DNA of 64,000 nt from Bdellovibrio sp. qaytius (GTDB lineage: Bacteria; Bdellovibrionota; Bdellovibrionia; Bdellovibrionales; Bdellovibrionaceae). The notes under the pieces are model-generated. The model was not told the DNA's origin and searched no databases. It was given only the letters and a program-made list of their open reading frames with translations. This document shows, piece by piece, positions 7,532 to 14,610 of the stretch (position 1 is the stretch's first letter; each line of letters starts with the position of its first letter). The position numbers and the translations under genes are program-made. The DNA is taken from contig CP025734.1 in the NCBI GenBank assembly GCA_004011035.1, forward strand, positions 1,758,001-1,822,000. Direction: 5' to 3'.

Positions 7532-9223
7532 CTAAGCTGCTTTTTTCTTAATTTCGTCTTTTTCTAATTCAGGAAACGAAAACCCAGCTTTTAGCATAGC
7601 TTTTTCAAGACAAGCTGTTGCGTAATCTAAGTCGGATTTTGAATGCGTCGCCATTACTGTAAATCTGAAACGGCAATTTTTTCTACTCACAGCTGGGTAA
7701 ACGATAGGAATACATAATACACCGTCATCTAAAAGACTTTGATACATTTCACCAAGTTTTTTCTCGTCACCAACAACAACTGGGATAACAGCACTTTCAT
7801 GCTGCTCTTTAAACTTATAACCAATAGATTCTAAATTTTTAACAAAGTGTTGAATGTTTGAGTGTAATTTTTTAAGTATTTCTTTATCATTTACAAATAT
7901 GTCTAACGATTTACTAACTGCAGCCACAGTAGATGGTGGTAAGCTTACTGAAAAAACTTGCGCTCTACTAAATGCACGAAGCCATTCAATCAATTCTGTT
8001 GAGCCAGTAATAAACCCACCGATGCCACCACAAATTTTAGAGAAAGTGCCCATGATAATATCGGTTTCTTTGAGTAAGTTAAACTTTTCGCAGATACCAA
8101 AACCATTAGGACCTACAACACCAAAGCAATGAGCTTGATCGACCATAATTCTACAGTTGTATTTTCTTGCAATATAAAAAATTTCATCTAATTTTGCCGT
8201 ATCACCGTCCATAGAGAAAACGCCTTCAGTAATAACTAAACAACCATTATAGTTGTGTCTGTCTCTTTGAAGAATCGACTCTAAGTGAGCTACATCATTG
8301 TGTTTAAAAAAGCGTGAAGTGGCTTTTGACATTTGCATCGCATCTTGAATTGAGGCATGGCAAAGCATGTCGGCTACGATCAAATCGTTTTGCGCTGTTA
8401 CAGCAGGGATTAAACCAATATTTGCGGCATAACCAGAGTTATATAAAATAGCCGCTTCTTTTTTGTGGATTTTAGCAATTTTTTCGCAAAGCTCTAAGTG
8501 TAGATCTGTTGTACCAGTTGTTACTGGCGAACCTGTAGAACCAAAACCATAGTCATTCATTGCATTTTGCGCAGCTTTAACTACTTCTGGGTGTGAACCT
8601 AACCCTAAATAGTCATTCGATCCCATAACGATATAATCTTTACGGTTTCCTTTGCGAATACGGGATAAGTTAACTCTTTCACCTTTTGAAGCTTCTCTTA
8701 CAGTTTTATATCCATACTTTTTATTGCGTTCCCACTCTGTACGAAATATATCAAACTTGCGCATGCGATCAAATAAATCTACATTTGAATATTCAGTTTC
8801 AACGAAGTGTGCCAATGAAAATTTGTCAGAACTTAGTTCTTCATTTTTACCATCATCTTGATCTTCTAAACGGATATCTAAAACTTTAGAAACCTGAGAA
8901 TTTACTGGAACTTTAATATCAATTGTTGAAAATGCTACTGTGCAGCCACCATCTGCCTGCTGAATACGGCGAACAACCATTCGGCCCAATGCAAACTCTT
9001 TTGAATCCCACATCAATTTTGATGCTGAAACTATTTGTCCAAAACTATTTTTATCATCTTCAGAAAATGCATATGTCGTATGACACTTTAAACCAGTTTG
9101 TGAACATTCTAAAACAGAAAATTCAATCTGATCTCCATTTAAATAATCCACCATTAATTTTAATGACGAACCATTTTTAACTTTATAACGACGCGAACGA
9201 ATTTGCTTATCTAGACTACTCAT
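7532..9223 (-). CDS. PilZ-like domain fused to alpha-oxoamine synthase (PLP)
   Basis: I start at the ATG at 9223, which has a good RBS (agaggtg); an in-frame start 45 bases upstream has none. Residues about 5-115 look like a PilZ-type barrel (RSRR cluster, then ECSQTG in place of D/NxSxxG), but the c-di-GMP motif is imperfect. Residues about 155-545 are a class II PLP aminotransferase-fold acyl-CoA:amino-acid condensing enzyme. They show HAS (H289), SMDGD, D362/H365 in VDQAHCFG and Schiff-base K396 in GTFSK, and SLPPS as in serine palmitoyltransferases. VDQAH replaces the usual VDEAH. BioF, KBL, SPT and CqsA/LqsA share this fold, and TFSK/SLPPS favours SPT- or CqsA-like chemistry. It is the first gene of the signalling operon. 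Confidence 0.8.
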   Translation of the reverse strand: MSSLDKQIRSRRYKVKNGSSLKLMVDYLNGDQIEFSVLECSQTGLKCHTTYAFSEDDKNSFGQIVSASKLMWDSKEFALGRMVVRRIQQADGGCTVAFSTIDIKVPVNSQVSKVLDIRLEDQDDGKNEELSSDKFSLAHFVETEYSNVDLFDRMRKFDIFRTEWERNKKYGYKTVREASKGERVNLSRIRKGNRKDYIVMGSNDYLGLGSHPEVVKAAQNAMNDYGFGSTGSPVTTGTTDLHLELCEKIAKIHKKEAAILYNSGYAANIGLIPAVTAQNDLIVADMLCHASIQDAMQMSKATSRFFKHNDVAHLESILQRDRHNYNGCLVITEGVFSMDGDTAKLDEIFYIARKYNCRIMVDQAHCFGVVGPNGFGICEKFNLLKETDIIMGTFSKICGGIGGFITGSTELIEWLRAFSRAQVFSVSLPPSTVAAVSKSLDIFVNDKEILKKLHSNIQHFVKNLESIGYKFKEQHESAVIPVVVGDEKKLGEMYQSLLDDGVLCIPIVYPAVSRKNCRFRFTVMATHSKSDLDYATACLEKAMLKAGFSFPELEKDEIKKKAA

Positions 9224-9275
9224 AAGATGCACCTCTAGATATTGTTTTCGACAGCTATCGGCATACAATCAACTA

Positions 9276-9285
9276 GACGCGCGTC
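9276..9285. promoter_or_regulatory. Palindrome in leader of signalling operon
   Basis: GACGCGCGTC is a perfect 10-bp palindrome and is GC-rich in an AT-rich intergenic region. It lies between the candidate TATAAT (9331-9336) and the start codon of the oxoamine synthase. It could be a regulator binding site; no partner is known. Confidence 0.3.
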
Positions 9286-9330
9286 CAGTAATCTTAACTT
9301 ACTAGTAATCACTAAAATTAATGTAACGTA

Positions 9331-9336
9331 ATTATA
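9331..9336 (-). promoter_or_regulatory. Candidate -10 element for the 3514-9223 operon
   Basis: On the minus strand a perfect TATAAT lies about 108 bases upstream of the synthase ATG. A weak -35-like CAGTTT sits 18 bases further upstream. If used, it gives a 5' leader of about 100 nt containing the 10-bp palindrome GACGCGCGTC (9276-9285). This is inferred from consensus only. Confidence 0.35.
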
Positions 9337-9364
9337 TGTGAGACAGTTTTTTTTAAACTGTTAT

Positions 9365-10231
9365 TTAACTAAACCGCTCAACGTACTGACACTTCTGGCA
9401 AAGCTCTTCTAAAAGCTCACCGCGCTCAAAACCAGTTTTTATTTTCTGAGCCCGATCAGATTTCATAATGTCTTTCAAAGAAGAACCATCAGCCACAGAG
9501 CCAAGTTTCAACAAGGCCTCTTTATCTAAGCAGCAAGGCACCACGTCACCATTAGCATGAATGGCTAACTGTTTTCTCATACCGTAACAAGTGCCCTTTG
9601 TAGATAGCACTTCGCGCTTAAGCGTAGGCCATTCGAATTCAGTATCGAAGTGAAGATACAATTTATCTTTTACCTTTTTCGATTTTTGAACACGTACATC
9701 TACGTTTTCGTTTAACGAAACATTAAAACGTTTTTCGACTAAATCATAAACTTGTAAGTTTTGATCTAACTGCGCGTTTACTGAAGCTAAATTCCAAAGA
9801 CGTAGATTAATATAATAAGAATTTTTTCGTTCTAATGATTGTTCGCAGAAATCTAAAATCGGCGAAAGATACTGCTCTAAAGTCTGGCGTGTTGTATTTG
9901 CAAAATATGAGTGAACTGAAAAATTAATTTGTTCTAAATGTTTCCAGTTTAAAATTGTATCGATGTGGCGTTTAACTAGTGTGCCATTTGTCGTTAAGAA
10001 TATTTTTAATTCTAATTCATCACACACTTTAACTATTTCTGCGAACTCTACGTGACCTAAAGGTTCTCCCATTAAGTGCAGGCAAATTTGTTTAGCTAGT
10101 GGCTTTGCTTGAATTGCGTATTCGCGAAATTTTTCGACAGAAATCACTTTTTTTTCGCGCACGACCTCAGGGCAGAAGTTGCACTGCAGATTACAGATAT
10201 TACTGATTTCGATATAAATACGTTCGAACAT
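9365..10231 (-). CDS. Radical SAM protein with SPASM-like C-terminus
   Basis: The N-terminus carries the radical SAM cluster motif CxxxCxxC (CNLQCNFC, about residues 13-20) preceded by IEISNICN, the classical strand. MGEPLGH and TTNGTL correspond to later radical SAM core strands. The C-terminal region (CYGM, NGDVVPCCLD, then LCQKCQY) has SPASM/twitch-like cysteines that would hold an auxiliary Fe-S cluster. At 288 residues it is compact. Members modify peptides, sugars or cofactors; no precursor peptide gene is visible nearby, so the substrate is unknown. It is transcribed away from the lipoprotein gene at 10395. Confidence 0.85.
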   Translation of the reverse strand: MFERIYIEISNICNLQCNFCPEVVREKKVISVEKFREYAIQAKPLAKQICLHLMGEPLGHVEFAEIVKVCDELELKIFLTTNGTLVKRHIDTILNWKHLEQINFSVHSYFANTTRQTLEQYLSPILDFCEQSLERKNSYYINLRLWNLASVNAQLDQNLQVYDLVEKRFNVSLNENVDVRVQKSKKVKDKLYLHFDTEFEWPTLKREVLSTKGTCYGMRKQLAIHANGDVVPCCLDKEALLKLGSVADGSSLKDIMKSDRAQKIKTGFERGELLEELCQKCQYVERFS

Positions 10232-10394
10232 TTCGTTTGCGAAAGTAGCCTTTTTTTCCAGGTTTTTCTATTTAAATTCTATCTTTTTAGAAACCAGATT
10301 CGATTTTCGCCTCAATTGCCATTAAACCGGCTCTGAGCTGGCGGCGAACTTGTAATATCTCCGATCGTGCGCAACTGCACGGATAGGAAACAGT

Positions 10395-10889
10395 ATGCAA
10401 ATGTTTAGCGATTGGTTAGCGATACTCCTTTCGATGTTTATCGTCAGAAGTTGTACGGCGATTACACCGACTCCGAAAAATATGCAGGCGCCTTCGCTTG
10501 AGGCTATCGATACAAACGCGAATGGGCTGTGGGATGACGTCGAACAAAAGATCGAACAGAAATGGTCAACTGAACACCCGAATATGAAGAAAGCAGCCAA
10601 AGAAATGGCCTTAGCCTTACAAGGCTCATTAGATGCCTCTGTTGATATTTTAGTTCGCGATCAACGCATGACCGAAGCCACGGCCTGCATGCTTGCTACC
10701 GAAAGAATTCATCACCCCGACTTAGAAATCAGCAACTACACTTTAGAAGTGCGTGACATAGTTATTTCAAATCCAGCACGACACAAACTTTATATAAAAT
10801 ATAACTCAGCCCTTAGCGGAAAAATGATTCCTATCCCGTCTTCAAGTTTATTTTATTGCAAATACAACAATCAAAAAGAGAGCTTATGA
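10395..10889 (+). CDS. Small exported protein with Ca-binding-like loop
   Basis: This 164-residue protein has an N-terminal hydrophobic segment followed by VRSCTA, a weak lipobox-like site. Near residue 42 DTNANGLWDDVE matches a DxNxNGxxDxxE calcium loop of the EF-hand / thrombospondin type 3 kind. An RBS (ggaaac) precedes the ATG at 10395; a second ATG two codons later could also serve. Its stop overlaps the ATG of the lipase-like gene (ATGA), so the two are coupled. The family is not recognised; a secreted, possibly calcium-binding partner of the downstream hydrolase is an inference. Confidence 0.6.
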   Translation: MQMFSDWLAILLSMFIVRSCTAITPTPKNMQAPSLEAIDTNANGLWDDVEQKIEQKWSTEHPNMKKAAKEMALALQGSLDASVDILVRDQRMTEATACMLATERIHHPDLEISNYTLEVRDIVISNPARHKLYIKYNSALSGKMIPIPSSSLFYCKYNNQKESL

Positions 10890-11890
10890 AATCAGTACTA
10901 CTTATTTTTTCAATTTTAATTTCGCAAGTTGTATTTGCTTCGTGCGGCAACCCTGAGAATGTTTTAACTTACGCGAACGGAATGTTTAACGAAAAAGTTG
11001 AAGCGCAAAGTAATTTAAATGATTACCGTGCGATGTATGTTAAAAAATATCCGCAGCGACCAATTCATTTATCACACTTAGCTTACAATACGAATGAAGC
11101 TCTTTTAGTTCAGCTTTACGAAGTTTACACGCAATTCATTTCATCTACAGGCGAAGCGTTTTGGTCGAAGATGGCTAAAGTTTATCCTTATGCGAATGAA
11201 AATCTTAAATCGAGTATCGCCGATCAAGCTGTTCGTGATGAAAATTTATCTGAGCAAATTGAAGCGTATCAAAGCTTTGTTGAAAAGCGATACACTGTCG
11301 TGACCGTAGCTCATTCGCAAGGAAATTTTTATACCTTGTCAGCTTTTAGATATATCAATTCATCCTCAACAAAAATGATTTCAGTGGCAACGCCTGCGCA
11401 TGAAGTTTACGATCAAGGTCCTTATTTTACGTTTAAAACTGATCCTATTGGCGAGCTTGTTCCATTGGCGCTTATTCCGAATCTTGATAAAGCAATACCT
11501 AGTTTATTTGATCACGGATTTGCGACTCATTATTTACAAGATGAAAATGCGAAATCAAAGATTTTAGAGGCGACCTTTAAGGCCTTCGCAATGCCGCCGG
11601 ATAATTTTTTAAATTTATCTTACGACGAGCATGATGGCCACTTTAACAGTGACATGCGAAACGTACTTCGTTGGTTTCAAAAAGAATCAGCTTCAAATGA
11701 TTCAGGACCAACTGAAACAGTGCTTGCTGCCGCAATAAATGAGCTGGCGCAAAATTCAAATTTGAATTGCGAATCGAGAAGTTATACTGAACTAACAAAT
11801 CTATTAAAACAGACCAGCCTTTTACAGCCAGATTTAAAGCCTCAAATTACGCAGGCTTTAGTAATTCTAAAGTCACTTCAGTTTAAATGA
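10886..11890 (+). CDS. Secreted alpha/beta-hydrolase (lipase-like)
   Basis: I use the ATG at 10886 because it opens a signal peptide (MKSVLLIFSILISQVVFA) and overlaps the upstream stop as ATGA. The nucleophile elbow is AHSQG (in VVTVAHSQGNFY), fitting GxSxG-type lipases with Ala at the first Gly. A later conserved-looking DEHDGHF could supply acid and base. The mature protein begins with a Cys (ASCGN) just after the cleavage point, so a lipoprotein is possible although the lipobox is poor. It is likely a periplasmic or secreted esterase/lipase; the substrate is unknown. Confidence 0.7.
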   Translation: MKSVLLIFSILISQVVFASCGNPENVLTYANGMFNEKVEAQSNLNDYRAMYVKKYPQRPIHLSHLAYNTNEALLVQLYEVYTQFISSTGEAFWSKMAKVYPYANENLKSSIADQAVRDENLSEQIEAYQSFVEKRYTVVTVAHSQGNFYTLSAFRYINSSSTKMISVATPAHEVYDQGPYFTFKTDPIGELVPLALIPNLDKAIPSLFDHGFATHYLQDENAKSKILEATFKAFAMPPDNFLNLSYDEHDGHFNSDMRNVLRWFQKESASNDSGPTETVLAAAINELAQNSNLNCESRSYTELTNLLKQTSLLQPDLKPQITQALVILKSLQFK

Positions 11891-11950
11891 TTAAACTCTG
11901 TATCTGCGACTAAGAGTTTAACACACACTTTATTTAGATACTCCTTGAAA

Positions 11951-11999
11951 CCCCATCAGCTCGGATACACCCTTATCTGAGTCTGATGGGGTGGCCTTT
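11951..11999 (+). terminator. Strong hairpin terminator after lipase-like gene
   Basis: CCCCATCAG (11951-11959) pairs with CTGATGGGG (11983-11991), and an inner CTCGGATA/TATCTGAG stem extends the helix with one wobble. It is followed by a CCTTTT tract. Located 60 bases after the stop of the upstream plus-strand gene. Confidence 0.7.
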
Positions 12000-12029
12000 T
12001 ACGTGCATTAAAAATCGTAGAGGTATCAC

Positions 12030-12110
12030 ATGCATAAGCGTATCACTATGAGACACTACATCTTAATCTTAGCGATCTTTTTAACTGCAGGATTAAACGC
12101 ATTTGCTTAA
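12030..12110 (+). CDS. 26-residue signal-peptide-like ORF
   Basis: An ATG at 12030 with a good RBS (agaggt, about 6 bases upstream) opens a 26-codon frame. It encodes a basic N-region, a hydrophobic core (YILILAIFLTAGL) and NAFA at the very end, which is exactly a signal peptide with no mature part. Its stop overlaps the end of the convergent recombinase gene by 4 bases. It could be a real small membrane peptide, or the 5' remnant of a secreted-protein gene truncated by recombination at this point. No family can be assigned. Confidence 0.35.
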   Translation: MHKRITMRHYILILAIFLTAGLNAFA

Positions 12111-13045
12111 ACCTTCTTCAAATAACTTGCATTACTCTTCACTGGGCGCGATTTTAAATACTGCCCGGTTGTAGCTAGAGACGCATGTCCTAAAGTCGTT
12201 TGTACCACATGTATATCAGCGCCATTCTCTAAAGCATGAATTGCTGAAGTATGTCTGAACCAATGGGGTGATGGGGTCTTATCACCAGGCACTTTGATTC
12301 CCGCAGTGATTGTAGCTTTTTTAATAATCTTAAATATCGTTATTCTTGATAGCGGAGCGCCTTCGAAATTAAAGATATAATCATTGGGCTCTAGACCTGT
12401 TTTTTTGATGTATTTTTTGATCTCTTTCCATAAGTAAGCTCCAGTTAAAACAGTACGGATTTTACTGCCCTTACCGATCACTGTTAAATAAGCGCCCTGT
12501 GTATTTCGTTTTTGCGTCGACACAGCAAAGTCTTTTACTTTAATTGTTGAAACTTCACTTACACGAAGACCAGTGAAATAAAGCACCTGCAAAATTAATC
12601 GATCTCTGGGGTTTTGTACCTTTTGAGTCATACGTTTAATTTGCTCGATCGATAAAACTTTATAATGAAAGCTTTCAAGAACCTTTTCTTGCTTCACAAC
12701 CTTCACTGGACTTCTTGCGATGTAACCCACGTTTTCTAAATACTGAAATAACGAAGACAAACAGTTACGGTGAAGATTTCTTGTAGAAGCTGCGACTTTA
12801 TCTTTCTTACGAAGATATAAGGTCACAAGTGCTGGAGTAATCTGCTTTAAACCTAAATGCCAATTAAACTGTAAGAAATCACGAATGATTCGAACGTAGG
12901 TTTTTTTCGTTTTATCTGCGAAGTGTCCTTGATTAAGCCAGGCCCAAATCTGAATTGATTCTTCACTTTGTATATGTGTCGATAACTGCGTTTTATCAGA
13001 GAAGAAATTATTGTCGTTTAAAACGACTAAGCCTGGGCGATTCAT
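12107..13045 (-). CDS. Tyrosine recombinase (XerC/D / phage integrase family)
   Basis: The 312-residue protein has an N-terminal SAM-like core-binding domain (about 30-120) and a catalytic domain. The domain shows Arg I (TGLRVSE), a catalytic Lys in a beta hairpin (VIGKGSKIR), HxxRH (HWFRH), a second His (LGHASLATT) and nucleophile Tyr in GQYLK. All catalytic residues are present. Its ATG overlaps the stop of the winged-helix gene (4 bases), so the two are co-expressed. Housekeeping XerC/D is possible, but coupling to a regulator and the nearby HTH gene hint at a mobile-element or inversion role. Confidence 0.88.
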   Translation of the reverse strand: MNRPGLVVLNDNNFFSDKTQLSTHIQSEESIQIWAWLNQGHFADKTKKTYVRIIRDFLQFNWHLGLKQITPALVTLYLRKKDKVAASTRNLHRNCLSSLFQYLENVGYIARSPVKVVKQEKVLESFHYKVLSIEQIKRMTQKVQNPRDRLILQVLYFTGLRVSEVSTIKVKDFAVSTQKRNTQGAYLTVIGKGSKIRTVLTGAYLWKEIKKYIKKTGLEPNDYIFNFEGAPLSRITIFKIIKKATITAGIKVPGDKTPSPHWFRHTSAIHALENGADIHVVQTTLGHASLATTGQYLKSRPVKSNASYLKKV

Positions 13046-13353
13046 TCGTTATCCTTTCCTGCTCCGATGAAATCCATTTCAAAAGATAGAACTTGGTAAT
13101 TAACTTCTGGTTTAACGCGGTTGCGCCCGTCGGTTTTTGACTTACTCAAGGAGATCAATCCTTTTTCGGCGAGAAAATTGACCTCTTTTTGGATGTACGG
13201 CTGTGATTTTTGAAGTGCATTTGCGAGCTCATAAACTGACCCCGGGCGTAGGCTTTTAATCTGCCAAAGTAGCTCTAGGCGCTGCTTTGAAAGCCCCGCG
13301 AATAAATCGATGAAATCCTGCATTTTTTTAACTTTAATCAACATTTTCTTCAT
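13042..13353 (-). CDS. Winged-helix transcriptional regulator
   Basis: This 103-residue protein consists largely of a winged helix-turn-helix (LLWQIKSLRPGSVYELANAL, then a recognition helix SQPYIQKEVNFLAEKGLI) and a wing with SKSKTDGRNRVKPEV, resembling HVO_A0114/MarR-like predicted antitoxin or repressor proteins. It overlaps the recombinase gene by 4 bases and likely controls that operon. The start is uncertain, since the second Met (MQDFIDL) at about residue 11 is also possible. Confidence 0.7.
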   Translation of the reverse strand: MKKMLIKVKKMQDFIDLFAGLSKQRLELLWQIKSLRPGSVYELANALQKSQPYIQKEVNFLAEKGLISLSKSKTDGRNRVKPEVNYQVLSFEMDFIGAGKDNE

Positions 13354-13391
13354 ATACTTTATTCTGTCATATATTACTAAAATAGCAATAG

Positions 13392-13417
13392 GTTAACAAA
13401 ACTAAACTTATGTTAAC
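13392..13417. promoter_or_regulatory. Inverted repeat between recombinase operon and divergent HTH gene
   Basis: GTTAACA (13392-13398) and TGTTAAC (13411-13417) are perfect 7-bp arms with a 12-base AT-rich spacer. They lie in the 130-base intergenic region between divergent regulator genes. The geometry suits binding of a dimeric winged-helix repressor at divergent promoters. Inferred only. Confidence 0.4.
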
Positions 13418-13483
13418 TCGAATGTTTTTGAATTTTTTATTTTCGACTTGATTTAAAGCTGGGAGTTTTGGAAGATTAGGCCT

Positions 13484-13963
13484 ATGAAAAATAACATCAC
13501 TGATTTTACATATCCAATCATCTTCAAGCATATCCATGGTTTTTTAACAGTTTCGGTTCCAGATCTGGGAATCGATGCGAAGGTGGCTTTACCGAACGAT
13601 TTTTTTAAGAGCCAGAAACTTGAAGAAAATAAAGAAATTATTTGGCAGATTTTTACTAACGTTATGAAAGAGTCTGTTTCACATCTTGAAACCAAGAAAT
13701 GGATCCCCAACGCGTCGCAAATTAAAACTCAGCTAAAAGCCGCCGAGAAAGACTACAGTCTTCCTGAGTTTTGTCGCGCGGTTCAAAAACACATAACAGT
13801 GAGCGAGAACACTCTGCGCCGTGAAATCGCCAAAGGTAAGATTATTTGCTACACTACAGATGGTGGACACAGAAGAATTCCAGAATCAGAATTACAACGC
13901 TATATCAAAAGTTCACAGGCCGCTTCGAGCACTAACAACCAAGAACAGGATAATAACGTATGA
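13484..13963 (+). CDS. HicB-like / MerR-excisionase-like HTH protein
   Basis: The N-terminal part (YPIIFKHIHGFLTVSVPDLG) resembles a HicB-type partial RNase-H fold. The C-terminal part (VSENTLRREIAKGKI...TDGGHRRIPESEL, about 105-145) is a MerR/AlpA/excisionase-type winged HTH with the characteristic TxGGHRRI wing. The tail is Gln/Asn/Ser-rich. Its stop overlaps the msrA start (ATGA). It is divergent from the recombinase operon. It may be a transcription factor or a recombination directionality factor; neither is proven. Confidence 0.65.
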   Translation: MKNNITDFTYPIIFKHIHGFLTVSVPDLGIDAKVALPNDFFKSQKLEENKEIIWQIFTNVMKESVSHLETKKWIPNASQIKTQLKAAEKDYSLPEFCRAVQKHITVSENTLRREIAKGKIICYTTDGGHRRIPESELQRYIKSSQAASSTNNQEQDNNV

Positions 13964-14529
13964 AAACCCTAGGTAAAATATCAAAAATCGCTTTAGTCGC
14001 TTTCTTTTCACTACAAACATTTAGTATGGCAGCTTTGGCAGAAACTACGTACTTAGGTGGCGGTTGTTTCTGGGGCGTTCAAGATCTTATCCGCAAACAA
14101 CCCGGAGTCACAGCTACAGAAGTTGGTTACATGGGCGGAGATGAAGCGAAAGCAAATTATGAATTAGTTCATACCGGAACTACAAAATTCGCAGAGACTG
14201 TGAAGATTGATTTTGATCCGAAAAAAACTTCGTTTGAGAAAATACTTTTATACTTCTTTAAAATTCATGATCCGACAACGATGAATCAACAAGGTAATGA
14301 CAAGGGCCCACAGTACCGCAGTGTGATTTTCTACACTTCTGACAAACAACGCGTAATTGCACAAGATATGATTGCTCGTGTGAACAAATCTAAAGCCTGG
14401 AAAAAACCAGTCGTGACCGAAGTCACTCCAAGTTCAAAATGGATTAAGGCTGAAGATTATCATCAAGATTATTTAGTGAAAAATCCGAATGGATATACTT
14501 GTCACTTTGAGAGAAAAATTGATCTTTAA
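13960..14529 (+). CDS. msrA: Peptide-methionine (S)-S-oxide reductase, periplasmic
   Basis: The active-site motif GGCFWG (C of GGGCFWGV) and the conserved stretch DPTTMNQQGNDKGPQYRSVIF identify MsrA, which reduces methionine-S-sulfoxide in proteins. An N-terminal signal peptide (cleavage near AALA-E) makes this a periplasmic form. The usual C-terminal resolving-cysteine region is short: one Cys in YTCHFERK remains near the end. It starts within the stop codon of the HTH gene and is followed by a bidirectional terminator. It probably repairs envelope proteins after oxidative damage. Confidence 0.93.
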   Translation: MKTLGKISKIALVAFFSLQTFSMAALAETTYLGGGCFWGVQDLIRKQPGVTATEVGYMGGDEAKANYELVHTGTTKFAETVKIDFDPKKTSFEKILLYFFKIHDPTTMNQQGNDKGPQYRSVIFYTSDKQRVIAQDMIARVNKSKAWKKPVVTEVTPSSKWIKAEDYHQDYLVKNPNGYTCHFERKIDL

Positions 14530-14549
14530 AACGTTCAATTTCAAAAACT

Positions 14550-14581
14550 AAAAAGCCTCGTTTTTGTAACTAGGCTTTTTT
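14550..14581. terminator. Bidirectional intrinsic terminator
   Basis: AAAAAGCCT (14550-14558) and AGGCTTTTT (14572-14580) form a 9-bp stem with A-run before and T-run after. It lies between the convergent msrA and lipoprotein genes, so it can terminate both. Confidence 0.8.
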
Positions 14582-14610
14582 GATAAATAGTTGAGACTTA
14601 AGCTAGATTT

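Noticed and set aside
8923-9180. Plus-strand open frame
   Set aside because: It is antisense to the well-supported synthase gene, with no RBS or family sign.
10322-10600. Minus-strand open frame overlapping the small exported protein
   Set aside because: Low-complexity hydrophobic shadow of 10395-10889, which has the better RBS and an ATGA link to the hydrolase.
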